The notes: generated from the letters alone by a model not told the origin. DNA of 64,000 nt from Anisodus tanguticus (GCA_034509755.1 CM067539.1:27964001-28028000); one strand, 5' to 3'; counted from the stretch's first letter, positions 45,056-58,432 are shown. Made by a program: numbers and translations.

Positions 45056-46448
45056 ACTCATACAAAGTGAAAAATTTAAGAACTAAGAAGAATCAAATTC
45101 ATGGTTTTGATGGAGAAGTCTGATATGCGCTCCAACAAGATCTTTCGGAGGGACCAATTTTTAGTGAATTAGCCAAGTGTGGGCTTAAACTTCTAGAAAA
45201 GAAGCACAGACTCTGATTCACAAGACTAGTATAAAGATCAAAGTTTTAGTATGCACTATGCAGCTTAGCTCATTTCATAAAAAATGCAGAGCACCAACCG
45301 GCTCAGAACACAGGACTAACTGATCAAGACACAGCTGAAAGAAAAACAAGTAAAAGAGAGGGAAATCTAAGATGAAATACAGTAGCTAGTCACAGCATTT
45401 TGCAATAGAGCAATTAAAAAGAGTGAAAGAACCTAGGAGAGCAGGAGTTCACTTAAGGATGCTCATTTGTACTGTAAGTTTTACCAGATAAACCAACAAG
45501 AACAAATCCCCAAATGAAGCCCCCAAGGGCATAGGTAAGTAGTTGAGACATAGGAGAAACAATCAGAAGGGTATAGGTAATCGTCGTTGAAGCATAGGAG
45601 TAACAATCAGGATATCCCAAGGTCAGACCCTGCTACAATAGTTATTGTGAGCCCAACAGATCAATCCTTGTTGGGCATGTTTACTCGCCACATGTGCTTG
45701 TAGACTTTTAGCAGGCTACCCAGTGGATTGGTTGAGGCTGACCTAAACACTGCCGCAATTAAAAAAATATAACAAAAAAGGAAGTGTACCCATTGTCCCT
45801 AGAAAATGTGGCTTTTTTGCTTCCTTGTTGTCATTTGCAATATGTTTTCGAGTTTGATTCAAATAGAAATAACATATTTGACTTACCAAAAAGATGTAAG
45901 TCACATTTTTCTTTAGAGGTAATCTAGCTTGCTTCCACTTGACCGTGAAGCACCCCTGCTTCCATTTAGGTTTCTCATAAACGAGGTGTGCCCACTCTCA
46001 AATAATTGGATTTAAACCTTTTCCTTCAACTTTTTCTACACTTCTCCTCTTAAAGCTTAGTCTTGTAGGTATGCTTCATTAGCCAAAAAAATTCTAGGAG
46101 TCTATTAAGTCTTCTTGGGGGGTTGGTATGTCAATACAAAATGTGAAAGACTTCTAAGGCTAGAGAACTGAAATTACTGAATATTTAAGTAGTGAAATGA
46201 GACAATCAAATTGGAGCAAAACGGCTAGTGAGGATTCATGTAGTCCAACTAGCTTTTTTTTTATTAAGGTATGTAGCCCAACTAGATTGAGATTGGTCTT
46301 ATTTGTTGTTGTATATTTAGCAAGAAGAAAGCCTAATTTTTCCACAAGTAGACCAATGATTATTAAACAGCTTTAGTCAAGTAGTCTTACTGCTACTCAA
46401 ACTGATCAAGAGAAGTCACATCCTTCAATTATTTGTGCACAAGTTTAC
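45056..46448. other. CGEP intron, no further feature
   Basis: AT-rich intron DNA between the outer copia element and the exon ending at 46449. No clear repeat ends seen. Confidence 0.5.
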
Positions 46449-47466
46449 CTGTCATTGGCCTCTTCATCACCCTCTCCAATGATAGGAATAGTCGGCCCTG
46501 ATAAGACAGCAAACCTGAAATTTATGGTTCCAAATCAAACAGATCCCCGAAAAAGATTAATATGACCACACCAGAAAAATAATAAATATAATGAACAAAA
46601 TTGTGATGGATAATACAGAGAACAGAGACGCACCCCCTTGCTAACCATAGGAGGGGGGATGTTGGCCCAATGCCAGCAAACTCATTAGGGGAACCTCGAA
46701 CTTGGCTAGCTGCCTCTTTACTCTTAAATTCTCCAGGGTATGACCATACTAGGCATGGGAGGGGTCCATCTCTTGAGGGATCATAACCTGGTGGAAGATA
46801 TAGGGTCGCAGTAAGTTGAACTCCATCCTTCCTCTGATACCTGATCATTTCTTTTTGCAACGATTTCAACTGTGGGTATGGATGAGGGAAGTTTGTAATC
46901 TGACATGTTTTTTTCTCTGGCCAGCTCAGAAGGTAGTACTGAGTGTTTTCAGTTTTGGATTCTTTAGAAGTGAGTATCTTCAACTTATTTATTGACAATT
47001 CCCCTTCTTTCTGATCAGACATCAAAGCAACGACGGTCTCAAAATATTTTTCCTTGTCACTCTGCCATATTCGTTCCTTACTGCCTGTATTTCTGAAAGA
47101 ATTCATGTCAGATCACTTCATTTGGCAAATGAAAAATATGGAAACAAACCGCACCACCAGACCTACATGTCAAACAAATCGAGGAATGGAATGTTTCCTT
47201 CTGGGGTAGCGCCACTTCCATTTAATAATACATAAGTGTTCCCATCATCTTCCTTCTTCACCTTCGCAATAACGTAAGTTCCAGCAAGAGTTCTCCGCGA
47301 CATGGGAGAACCAGGATCAGAATAAACATCTTCTGATGATCGATCAAATAGTATCCGTGGATTTACATCCTCTGATTCGGGGGATATAACCCATGTCCTC
47401 ACCTTCCTTGTTTTGTACCACGATTCATAAACTAATGCAAGTGTATCATCACACCAAGAAATCCCT
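46449..47466 (-). CDS. CGEP: chloroplast glutamyl endopeptidase, exons 7-9
   Basis: Exons 47466-47167, 47092-46634 and 46514-46449. Residues include ISWCDDTLALVYESWYKTRK, ILFDRSSEDVYSDPGSP, YVLLNGSGATPEGN, then PHPYPQLKSLQKEMIRYQRK and DGVQLTATLYLPPGYDPS, marking the passage from the propeller to the catalytic domain, and FAVLSGPTIPIIGEGDEEAN. Frames are open and splice sites canonical. A copia element (39246-45050) lies in the intron after the 46449 exon, stretching it to 7.5 kb. Confidence 0.93.
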
Positions 47467-47467
47467 C

Positions 47468-47995
47468 TGTACATGTAAGAAGATCCAATATAAGAATAGC
47501 ATTATTAATTGGACAACTGAATCCCCTTGTCAAACATAGAGGATAAATCACACCTGTTCTTGTAAAGGCAATCATTTAGCAAGACTATCAATAACATTTA
47601 TTCTGCTACAACCCTATATAACAAGTAATAAGTGCTTTCAAGTATCTATAAATGAAGTTCATATCCATTTATCTTGTAAAATGAAAAAGGAACAGTTATC
47701 ATTTTTTTCTAAACCTGGCAACCCAAGTCAAATATGGTATTAATTGCAAAAAAGTTATTTCAAGGACTTTGAATTATGTTATTGCAGTCATCCACCAAAA
47801 TGACTTGAAATTCAACTGCTTCTGAGTAGCATTACAATCCATGGTTATTAGAGAGGAGAACTTTACAGGTAATCAATCACCTGTAATTGGCCAAACACTT
47901 GCTAAACAATTGGCAGTGACAACCAAAAAAACTGAACCATTGACTATTTGCACAACTCTTATTCAAAGTATAATTTGCAATCCGATACACCATAA
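47468..47995. other. CGEP intron, no feature
   Basis: AT-rich intron sequence. Nothing recognised. Confidence 0.5.
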
Positions 47996-48000
47996 GTAAT

Positions 48001-50498
48001 TGTGAGAAAATATGGGAGAAAATATTATTATTGAATTGTGTATCTACATGATTACACTGAGTTCTATTTATAGACACTCCATTACAATCATTTTCTTAGT
48101 AGGATACTGTATATGAAATCCTATTCATATTTCTACATTACAATCCTTTTCCTAGTAGGATACTGTATATGAAATCTTATTCCTAATCTAAGACTGCCCC
48201 TCAAGCTGGTGCATACAAGTCATATGTACCGAGCTTGTTACAGATATAATTAATACAAGGACCAGTGAGGGACTTGGTGAAAATATCTGCAAGTTGATCA
48301 CTTGACTTCACAAATTTTGTAACAATATCACCGGAGAATATACCTGATCTAGATTAAGCAACCTCAATACCTAAAAAATACTTCAGTCTGTTGAGATCTT
48401 TAGTACAAGTCATGCCAAACTTCTGAATTATTGTGCTGGGTCACCATGGAGAGAATAGCATACTTCACGAATGTGTCCAAGCCTATTACAATAACTACAC
48501 CTAGGTCGCTTCTTCATGGACTGTGATGTGCGATTTTCTGATCTACTCTTAAAAGTTTTGAAGTAATTATAGGACTTGAACTTCCAATTCCCGTTTTTTT
48601 GGAGTTAAACATATCAAAACCAAGAGACGTAGTGAAATCTGACTTGAAAGATGAATGGAATCTGGCGAACACAACCCAAGTCCGGAGGAAAAAGGTGCAT
48701 GCGCGGCGCATGGATCTGACGCGCTAACCGAAGCTAGCACTTCAAGCGACATGTGGTGGCGCGAGTGGATATTTGCCGGAGCCGTTGACTGGATTTTGGT
48801 CGGAGAGACTAATCTACCTCGTGGTGGTGTTGGAATTTGCAAAACACTACCCGAAAGTAATTTTGACGCGGACAGCTATGTTCTCACCGGAAATATTGCA
48901 CGGTGACTAATTTGCTTTCCCAGAAATTGTTGGAAATTTGCACAACAATTAGTTACTCACTAGCTTGAACCTGATCTATGATGTGGTGGTGTCGGATTCT
49001 GCACAACACCACTGGATAGAAATGTGACGCTAGCAGTCACCGAAAAAATTATGGGCGGTGGTGATCTTTTTTTTGTGCGACGAAAAGGTGCCACCAAAAC
49101 TTAAAGGCAAGTTTTATAGGGTGGTGGTTAGACCGACTATGTTGTATGGGGCGGAGTGTTGGTCAGTCAAGACGTCGCACATCAAAAAGATGAGAGTGGC
49201 GGAGATGAGGATGTTGAGATAGATGTGTCGGCATACAAGGAGGGATATGATTAATAATGATGATATCCGGGCCAGAGTGGGAATGGCCTCGGCGGAGGAT
49301 AAGATGCGGAAAGCGAGGTTGAGATAGTTTGAGCATGTGCAGAGAAGAGACACAAATGCCCCAATACGGAGGTGTGAGAGGTTGGCTATGGACGGGTTCA
49401 AGAGGGGTAGAGGTAGGCCGAAGAAATATTGGGGAGAGGTTATTAGACGAGACATAGTGCAGGTGCAACTTACTGAGGGCATGACCTTAGATAGGGGGTT
49501 GTAGAGGACACGAATTAGGGTAGAAGGATAGTAGGTAGTCGAGCGTAGTCCTACTTACGCTTACAGACATGTAGTTGTAGTGTTATTACTGTAGGTCCGC
49601 TTAGCATATCATACGAATAGGTGTAGTATTGCTTTATAGTCACCCGCAGTTTGATTTCTGCTGCTATGTGTTAGTTACAGTTTCTTTCTTTCAGAATACG
49701 CTATCATGGCGTATTCGCTTTTGATACCAGCATTTCCATACTTCTTTAAATTTCTTGACCGAGTCTAACTGTTTTCTCTTGTGTTTGCTTATGTATATGC
49801 TTGTCTTGAGCCGAGGGTCTCTCGGAAACAGTCGCTCTACCTACCAAGGTAAAGGTAAGGTCTGCGTACACTCTACCATCACGAGACCCCACGATGTGGG
49901 ATTTCACTGGGCATGTTGTTTTCGAATCTTCGTTGGAATATTTCACAGCGGATACTTCCTTACTAATGCTCTGGAAGAGAAGGACGCAGAATAGTCGCCG
50001 GAATTGAGGCACGGGACTGTGATGGTATTTTGCGGGTAGGATCGGAATGATAGCACGACCCTATGGGATAGAAAGTTGTCGAACCTCGAAGAAAGTGGTA
50101 TGAGTCTGCTCGGAATCCCTGTGCGATGCTAATAGTAAAAACAATTCTTAGAAGAATGGTCCGAAACAGCCTGGAATTGCCGGTACCCTAGTTTCGTTGA
50201 TCGGAATCCGGTAACTGCTCAAGCCGAAATTACTATTCAAGCAGAAAAACAGTGTTCACGCGGCACTGTTCACGCCTATTGTTTTCGGTGATAATATTCT
50301 ATTATGACTCTGATACCATGTGAGAAAATATTATTATTGAATTGTGTATCTACATGATTACACTGAACTATATTTATAGACACTCCATTACAATCCTTTT
50401 CTTAGTAGGATACTATATATGAAATCCTATTCCTATTCTACATTACCATCCTTTTCCTAGTAGGATACTATATATGAAATCCTATTCCTATTCTAATA
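48001..50498 (-). mobile_element. copia-type element in CGEP intron between exons 6 and 7
   Basis: LTRs 48001-48193 and 50319-50498 with primer-binding site ctctgatacca (50308-50318, minus strand TGGTATCAGAG). Target duplication gtaat at 47996-48000 and 50499-50503. The interior is only 2.1 kb. The one recognisable coding part is a Gag zinc knuckle (CSYCNRLGHIREVC) around 48455-48510 and fragments of RT (about 48350-48400). A LINE fragment occupies 49085-49930. Non-autonomous deletion derivative. Confidence 0.88.
49085..49930 (+). mobile_element. RTE-type LINE 3' fragment nested in copia element
   Basis: Plus-strand translation: LKGKFYRVVVRPTMLYGAEC, HIKKMRVAEMRML, then RRDTNAPIRRCERLAMDGFK and RGRGRPKKYWGEVIRRDI, the same ORF2 C-terminus as at 6185-6397, and the same 3' tail (gagccgagggtctctcgg ... 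gaccccacgatgtggg, 49807-49920). Three in-frame stops are present. It is 5'-truncated, as usual for LINE insertions. Minus-strand ORFs here are shadows. Confidence 0.85.
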
Positions 50499-50660
50499 GT
50501 AATATCTTCCAACAGAAAACTACTAATCATTCTTCAAGCATGTATCAAAGATAAATGAAAAAAGAAAGTTGTTTCAACACACATATGAATCCCACATGTA
50601 AAAATCACGTTTGTTGAGCAACAATCGTACATAACATCACAGGTATAATATTGTACATAC

Positions 50661-53600
50661 CCATAGCGAAGATCCAATTTATGTAAAATTTTAGGCTGTT
50701 CATTTTCATGTGATGCAGCAGATTGTGTATAAATTATGTCACGTGGAGAAACTTCGACTTTAGCATCACCACCATCTTGTGTCTCAACCCTGAAACAATT
50801 TCAGGAGAAAAGCATCAAATGAGTGACAGTACTGACAATAAAGCATCAAATAAGTGACGATACTGACAATTCCACAATTCGATGTGCAACTCTTACGAAT
50901 TGTCACTTCAATGGGTAATAAGTGCTAGATTAGTACTAGCATCCAGATATTAGTGGATAACCAGAAACAAGTCATTCACATAACAAATATACAACAAACA
51001 ACGCCTATCTTTCTTTTTTCATCAAAAGAAAAACGTTTATGTTTTTCTGATATGAGTCATAAGCCCATAATATGAACTCAAAAATCAGTTATAAATATCT
51101 GGACAAGATTACCATTCAAATACCCCCCCCCCCCCAACCAGGAAACGAGGCAGTTTAATTTTTTTCCCCATCAAATCCAAAACCCTCCATCTTTCTTTTT
51201 GGGGGCAGTGTAGAAGCACATCCATGGAGGTTCGTTAATCAGTGAACTAAAAGTGCTAGAATAGATATTTGTATGCTTACCAATAGAGAGTCGATGGTTT
51301 ATCTGCTCTCCAATTTATTGATCGCATCCCTTTCCTCACACTATTGAATGCAATGGGAATATCTTCCGCAAGGGGCAAATCGCAAAGTTCTCTCACAAAT
51401 TCTCCGTTAGTTGTCCACACTTCAACCTTTTTGGGAAACCTTCCACATGGTACAACAAATGAAAACGGCCTGTGAGTTGAGGTGATCATAATGTATGTTT
51501 GGTCCGGGGAAGGGTCCATTGAAGTGTATATAGCTGGTGGACCAAAAGGCTTCATTTCCCCATCTAAAGAAGCCAAAACCAGTTGTGTAGTAGCATAATA
51601 CTCAAACAGATCTTCATCACATTCATCTTTGAGCAGATCCTGATAGGTTCTAGCTTGAATAACATTCTTCTGCTCATTAGATTGAATCTTGGGGCCAGAG
51701 GGAACCAACGGTTTCCTTGGTGGATCTCCACGAGATAATGGAATGGTACTTACCAAAAGAGTTGAGTCATTCACCCAAACAAAGCTGCCAATAACAGAAA
51801 CAGAGTTGTCAGGACAGGGAGATAGTAGCTTAGAATCAGCAAACTTTCCTCTTAATGACAGATAGAGGATGAAAAATGGCATACTTGTCAAAAACAGCAT
51901 TTACATATATATCTGGTGACTCGAAAAGAGGTCTAGCTTTCCCAGTATCCACATTAGCAACCCATACTCTCAGTTTGCTGCTGCTGCCATCATCCTGATA
52001 CAAAAAATAAAATAAAACATCACATCTACCTCGTGACAAAGGACCTTACATGAAATTAGGCATAAAAAATGACAGAATTATACAAAGTGAAATAGCTGAA
52101 CGCAAATCTACGATTAAGTTCCCCGAAACATCAACGTACAAGTAATATAGACATATAGGTGCACGCACACATATATCAAAATACCTCATCAAGACGGACA
52201 CTGAAGGCTAAATGCTGACCATTATTTGACCTGCATAAAAGAGCACACAATCAGATGAAGAAGGAGACATCTGTGTATAAAGGGAAATATTCAAGGAAAA
52301 TATGATGAAGAATTTTAATTTTAGGATAAGGTAAAGAAGAGATGATGAAGAAACTTATAAAGTTGCCTTAGAAAGAGCACTCCTTTATACCATGCCAATA
52401 AGACATAATCACCATGAACCTTCATGGAACTGTAAACCATGACTTCTTATTTTCTTCTCTAGTTTCACATTGCATTCAGAATTAGGTAAACTTTCTGCTT
52501 TCTTCTAGTAATAAAAGTGATGTACATGTTTAACCAGGAAGATAACTGATAGGAAACACTCCTTTATCTAGGAGAGTAACATGGTCCTTTCCAACTTTAC
52601 TACCTTAGTGACTCAAAACCCCACCTTATTGTCAGAGGCCAAGGGTTCTTACTTCTAGAATATCCCTCTCTTAGATAGGAAGTATTGAACTATAAATGAA
52701 AAGCTTTATAGTTTTACTTATTGCTAATCACTCAAATGCTCTCGAAAGATCAAAGCTATTTATCTACTGGTTGACCAAGAGTAAAGTGTGACATTCAGTC
52801 TACTGTCTACCGGATCATCTCTTCTCTTAGAAATGATACTAACTTCTAGGGAAGTTGCAATAATTTGTTAGTCAATAGTCGAAGGTTTAGACCACTTGGA
52901 ACTCATCACCATCTTGCTCGTTTAGGAAAATCTGCCTCCCATTTGGGACGAGATGAATTTTCGGAAGTAAAAAACTAGCTGGTTACCATCTCTATGAAGG
53001 TTAGAATCTTGGAACAAATTGTTCTCTCTACCCGTTTAAATACACCTTTTTTGACTTCCAGTGCATTTTTGACATAATTGACATGACAAATGGAGAAGGT
53101 AGGTTAGCTTGTGTGAACATATTACATGAAAGCTAAAAGTGATATAGAGTAGTATTAGTTAATATTTTCTTGATAAGAAAGTAGTATTAGTGAATATTAT
53201 TATCCAACAATAATTTTTTAGAAAAAAAGTTAGGTTAATTCTACCTTAACATCAAAGAGTACATTTTACATCATAAAGTTGTCAGTCTGAGATGTATGGA
53301 GTAGTAGATTTGTAATAGTTTGTCACTGTTCCAAATTGGAAAACCTAGTGTAACTACTGCATAGATTAAGAGAAAAATGTCATGCTATTATCGTCTAAGT
53401 CATTAAAGATAATAAATAATATTTTAGGATAAGTATAAAAATGACACATCAAATTTAAAATAATACTACTAGAAAGTGTTATTTGTGTTAAATTTGTTTA
53501 TCTGAGTGTAGTTCTCGCAATTCGAGAAAAGGGGTCAATCTTTTCAGTAAGGACTCAAAAATAAAGTAGACCAAAAAAATGGGATAAAGAACGGATATAT

Positions 53601-54247
53601 AAAAGAATGGAGAAGGAAATTACCATGTTACAAAGTTAATTTTAGCACCTTTTGGCAGATCCTGAATCTCTTTTTCCGGTCCTAGGCTACCATCTTCCAT
53701 TAACTGATGGATCGCTATACCAGTGTAGAAAGACCTGAGAAAGAACATCATAAGATCCCCTGTATGGGAGCTGCTTACTAAATATTGAAGTAGTACCATC
53801 ATTAACTCATCAAGGCATCAACAATTACTAGCTTTAAAACAAGAAAACATTTCTTTTTTAAGAATTCACCAGAAAAAAGGAAGAAGAAGAATTATACCAG
53901 CAAGGAGTGCTTATTGTATGTAAACATAAGAGAGACCAATCATACAGTCAGAGGGAATAAAATAACCTAACATAGCATCTCCAGCACTTGAGTGCTTGAA
54001 GGAAATATCATGACAAGCTTTACTCACATGCGACTCCTGGTATTACATTTCCCGTCGATGCGGAGTCCAGCAAGCTTTTCCTCAGGTCTGGCTAAATCTG
54101 ACAGAGGTGGCAAGGATCTCCGCTTAAGAAACAGTATTTTATCCCTTAATGGAGAGAATGATAGTGCTGGAAGTGGTGGAGCGTCAACAATATCTCTAAT
54201 CTCATGGGGAGGAAGACGATATCCAGTGACCGATGCTGATTCTATAT
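50661..54247 (-). CDS. CGEP: chloroplast glutamyl endopeptidase, exons 1-6 as visible (propeller domain)
   Basis: Exons 54247-54028, 53734-53624, 52230-52185, 51994-51885, 51784-51281 and 50789-50661. Residues: YRLPPHEIRDIVDAPPLPAL, ILFLKRRSLPPLSDLARPEE, the propeller parts FVWVNDSTLLVSTIPLSRGD and CGRFPKKVEVWTTNGEFVRE, and GMRSINWRADKPSTLYW. The sum of visible exons is 2594 nt (about 864 residues) against about 960 in Arabidopsis. The missing ~95 residues are the transit peptide and N-terminus. The acceptor CAG|ATATAG at 54247 implies an upstream exon that I cannot find before the gypsy LTR at 56180. No internal damage seen. Confidence 0.92.
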
Positions 54248-55236
54248 CTGGTAAAGTTTATGAGAAACAAGAAGATTTAATCACCATTCGCAAAATAAGG
54301 AAAGGGGCGACAATTTGGCACCAGATATCCGGAGGTGTGGAAAGAGCAGCTGTGAGAAGCGGAAAAACCATCAAAAAAAATTTTATTACAACATCAACAC
54401 CAATAACAAACCCAGTGAAAATATGCAAATTTTATTGAAGAGAAAAAAAGAGAGGTAAAAAGTATGTAAACATGAAAATCAGGGGGATGAAAAGATGGGG
54501 AAAAATGAAGAACTTGTGAAATTTACACACCAACACCCACCCACCCACCCAAAAAAAAACTTAACTTATTAGCCTATCCTGTTTTATCTGTGGAAGGTAA
54601 ATACCTATGTTGACATAAATACATGAGCCAAAGGAAGAGCCTTTACGAATGGGCATGGATAAAAGTGAACATTATTATTATCTATAAGCAGTAAAACAGT
54701 GAGGAAAATTTGCCATGTGAGATCCAAAGCTTTCCAGCTTATAAATCCACTGAAGGAGGCATTATCAATGTTACTTCAATAGAAAGTTAACTTGCCATAG
54801 AGATGAGGACAAAAACAAATCCTTTCATATTAAGGAGTCTGTTTAAATGCATAGTTGACCCTATGCCCTAAAATCTGGAATACAGAGCATGTGTAATTTG
54901 GAAAAGATTATCCTTTTCACTGTGTTTCTCATTTTAGGATGTAAGGCAATCATCTTCAGTAGCATATTCAAAGAATTTTTAGATGCTAACAAAACTTGCA
55001 GGAATGAACATCAAAGAGTATCAGACCCAAATCCCATAAAAAATTTCAAGAATTAAACAGTAAATATAAATCAAACAATCAATCAACAATGCCACAATCC
55101 AAACCAGTTCGCATCACTTACATAAATCCCCTATATTAATTCCGGTCAAATTGGGTCCATCTCATTCCAATAAAAAGAATTGAATTTTAATCAAACTAGA
55201 CGCATGCACTCTAATCCCACACTTTCCTCTTCGTAA
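54248..55236. other. 5' flank or intron upstream of visible CGEP exons
   Basis: No exon with a transit peptide is seen. The plus-strand ORF at 53992-54438 is the shadow of the CGEP exon at 54247-54028. Confidence 0.5.
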
Positions 55237-55240
55237 ACAA

Positions 55241-55890
55241 CTAGTTTAACCTCAATATATCAACTAAACAGTTAAATAGCAGTATTACAACGGTTCTCTT
55301 ATTTTATCCTTTTTTTCACTAAAATAGGATTCAGGGGTGATTGTTCAAAACAAATTGATAGCCGCTGGAGTTGAACCCACGCGTCTTAGAAAATCTGACC
55401 ACCCTTAACCGTTTACTAAAACAGGATTCATTGGCTTCACCTATGAGAATGCTACCAATCTTCTTATATTCCTCAAAGTTCCTCCTAATTTCCATCAAGT
55501 TAGGGACTTAGTCCTATTCTGTCGTCGGAAGAACAGAATACATCCTTTACTAACGGATTATTCAGGTCCACCTCATTCTAGTACTAAAAATATCATCTTT
55601 TACAACAAAGTGATAGTTATCTAAATGTCATACTAATCTCTTCATGGAAAACTAGTTTAACCCCAATATATCAACTAAATAGCAGTATTACATCGGTTCT
55701 CTTATTTATCCTTTTCTTTTTCCTAAACATGATTCATTGACATCGCCTATGAGAACTCTACCAACTCTTCTTTTATTCATCAAAGCTCCTCTTAATCTCC
55801 ATCAATATTACGAATTTTCCCCTGTTCTATCATCCGAAGAACGGAATTTATCATTAACTAACAGATTATTCAGGTCCATTTCATTCCAGT
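55241..55890. repeat. diverged tandem duplication (period about 410 bp)
   Basis: Unit 1 (55241-55580) and unit 2 (55651-55890) share long blocks: actagtttaacc.caatatatcaac, then cagtattaca.cggttctctt, then ttattcaggtcca. Unit 1 is longer because of an inserted tRNA-like segment. Confidence 0.75.
55337..55414 (-). repeat. tRNA-derived (SINE-like) insertion in duplication unit 1
   Basis: The segment is absent from unit 2 and is flanked by direct repeats (actaaaataggattca and actaaaacaggattca). On the minus strand it has ggttaagggtggt and cgtgggttcaactcc, like the A and B boxes of a Leu/Ser-type tRNA. The flanking repeat would be the target duplication. Confidence 0.6.
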
Positions 55891-55892
55891 GC

Positions 55893-56110
55893 TACTCCCT
55901 CTGGTCCATTTTACTTTTCATATTTTTTATTTTCACGCCCTTGACTAGATTATCCTTATTTTTACTTTGATCTCAATTTAAATACTATTCTCTTTTTCAC
56001 CACATTAATCTCTCTCCACATTTATTGAGTACTTGGTTTTCTAAAATGATAATTGTTTTGGACCATCTATTTTTAGTAAGGACGACAAGTAACGTGGACC
56101 GGAGGGAGTA
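55893..56110. mobile_element. Stowaway-like MITE
   Basis: The ends tactccctctggtccattt and aacgtggaccggagggagta are inverted repeats with TA at both sides. The interior is non-coding. Confidence 0.75.
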
Positions 56111-56179
56111 AAAAACTTATCTTTTACCACAAAGTTCTAACTCTCATATTTATCTCCGCACTAAATAACTAGTGTATAG

Positions 56180-56767
56180 GGCAAAATTCGTATGAGACAG
56201 TTGTACGAATTATTATATGACGCGTGGTAGCTAATGCTGAGTCAAGTCCAGGTCAGCCTGAGGCGAAATTGGTAGCATCCAAGTGAGGCCGGGACCATCA
56301 TGCGCATATGCGGTACCGGTAACTTAGAAGGTCAAAGGAACCGTTTTGAGTTGCAATGGGCGACCGTTACTAGATTGGCCGTACGTCTTCCAGCAAAGTG
56401 TCATAAAGGCATTTATGGCTATATAATAATTGCATGATTATTACAACATTCATTCTCCAATATTAATGAGAACATATATTTCGTGGGGTGTGTACCCGTG
56501 TAGCTCATGTATAAATAGGACACATTGTTCCGGACATCATATTCAAGTTATTATAATACACTTACTCACATTCTCTCGATTATTGTGCTTGCGAACGAGT
56601 TGTCATAACTTTGCCCAGATGCTATCACAAGGCTCATGCTAATTACTACTTTCTTAATCTTATTATTGTCTATTTACAGTATATTTTATCCAGAATTATT
56701 ATCAAATTTGTCACTTGAGATCCACATGTCACTGACCACATATAAAAATTCAACTATACCGTTTTAC
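56180..56767 (+). repeat. 5' LTR of the gypsy element (approximate)
   Basis: The left end is near gtatgagacagttgtac and the right end just before tttggcgtccatcgtggg, a primer-binding-site sequence of gypsy type (56769-56786). A TATA-like box (ctatataata) lies near 56420. The left end is uncertain because the second LTR is not available for comparison. Confidence 0.65.
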
Positions 56768-56878
56768 GGGTAAAAAGTTTGGCGTCCATCGTGGGCCTGG
56801 ACAATTGTAGTGTCACAAGTGACCCCTCTACTAACCTAATTTTCTCTTTTAAGTCCTGTTTTTTTGTTCAAAATAAAC

Positions 56879-57697
56879 AGATGATAGAAGTAGGAGAACA
56901 CGGAAGTTGTTGCAACATCGGGGACAACACAAGCACCGTCCCACTTGGACCAGATGGTTTGCCAATAGGAACCACGATACCAGAGGACCCGATGTTTGCA
57001 GACGGAGCTACTTCCGGAGGCAGACAGACTCACCATGAGGATGTTCTCAGCGACGAAACACCGGAAGAAGCCATAATGAGGGCGCAAAATGATGCTATGA
57101 GTGAGAAGTTGGAGCATCTGATGCGGTTTCAAGCAGAGTATATGTCCAAGAATGCTGGCAGTACTCCAACAGACGAACCGGTGCCTCCACTAAATGCGAA
57201 TGGAGAAACCGGTAATGACCAGGGTAAATCAAGAAATGATGGTTCAGAAAGCGAAGCCGTCCCTGAAAATTCGTTTCAGGAACATGTCTTGAAATTCATG
57301 AATGATATGACAAACAAAGTCAACACCAACGCAGAGAAGGCGGAAAAAACCAAGGAGTTCCGACACCAACTCAGTCAAATACCAGGGGGCGCCTCTTGTG
57401 GTTGACGGTCCAGACACAAGGAGAAACACTCAGTTGACGTATAAGTCAGAGGCTACGAGTACCAAGTACCCAAAATTATCCGAGTATAACTTCAACATCG
57501 ATGAAGAACAAATGGTGGCGGTACTAAGAACTCACCTGATGTCCCGACCACCAAAACCATTGCAATCTGATCCTAGCAAAAGAGATCAGTCCGTCTGGTG
57601 CGATTTCCATGGCACTCACGGGCATAAAACTGTGGATTGCAGATATCTACGAGAAGAGGTAGCAGGAATACTAAGTAGGGGCCACCTCCGAGAATGA
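56879..57697 (+). pseudogene. gypsy gag, internally deleted
   Basis: The N-terminal part (MIEVGEHGSCCNIGDNTST, EDVLSDETPEEAIMRAQNDA) is followed after a frameshift at about 57400 by TYKSEATSTKYPKLSEYNFN and then the zinc-binding CDFHGTHGHKTVDCRYL. The central Gag core is missing between these two parts. Confidence 0.75.
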
Positions 57698-57928
57698 TTG
57701 AGCGAGAGCTCACAACAATTATGAGGGGGGGCCACCCGTCGAAGGTAAATCAAATATGGCTACACCGCCTCATGTTATAAACATGATCTATGGTGAGTGA
57801 ATGATTGCGCAACATCATTTACCGCGGTCAAAAAGAGAAGAGATTCTGAGAGATACCTGACGAACATACTATCATGTTCACCGAAGAAGACGCTACCGGT
57901 GTAATCTTCCCTCACAACGATTGCACTG

Positions 57929-58216
57929 GTGGTCACGGTACCTATCGACTGCTTCCCGGAGAAAAGAATTTTGATCGATCCCGGAAGCTCGGCTAACATA
58001 ATTCGGCTAAAGGTGGTAGAGCAAATGAATATGGCAGACAAGATAGTTCCGACTGCCAGAACCCTCTCAGGGTTCAATATGTCAAGCGAGACCACGAAGG
58101 GGGAAGTGGATCTACCGGTGGACGCGATAGGAGTTATTAAGATAACAAAATTCTATGTCATCGATGGTGATATGAGGTATAATGCAATATTCGAAGGCCG
58201 CGGATACATGATATGA
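57929..58216 (+). pseudogene. gypsy protease
   Basis: RILIDPGSSANIIRLKVVEQ holds the active-site triad as D-P-G, where an intact enzyme has D-S/G-G. The frame closes at 58216. The following region to 58430 is a degraded linker. Confidence 0.72.
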
Positions 58217-58432
58217 GGGCGGTTTCATCGACACTACATCTATTAGTAAAATTCCCCACACCGAAGGGATTCAGCAAATTGGGGCGAACAGTCCGCTGCC
58301 GGGAAATGTTCGTCGTAGAGGAACCAAAGGTGGTGACAGATGCTAAATAGCAATTACAGGAAGCGGAGCCGACACCCGTAATGTCCACCAGGTTCTGCCG
58401 GTAGAATCAGAATCGACCTATCCGGAGGAGTT

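Noticed and set aside
49114..49482. Minus-strand ORFs of 122 and 101 codons
   Set aside because: Shadows of the plus-strand LINE ORF2 fragment.
53992..54438. 148-codon plus-strand ORF
   Set aside because: It is the reverse of the CGEP exon at 54247-54028, which has clear family similarity and splice sites.
55360..55400. Functional tRNA gene
   Set aside because: Only box-like motifs are present. No cloverleaf with an acceptor stem could be drawn.
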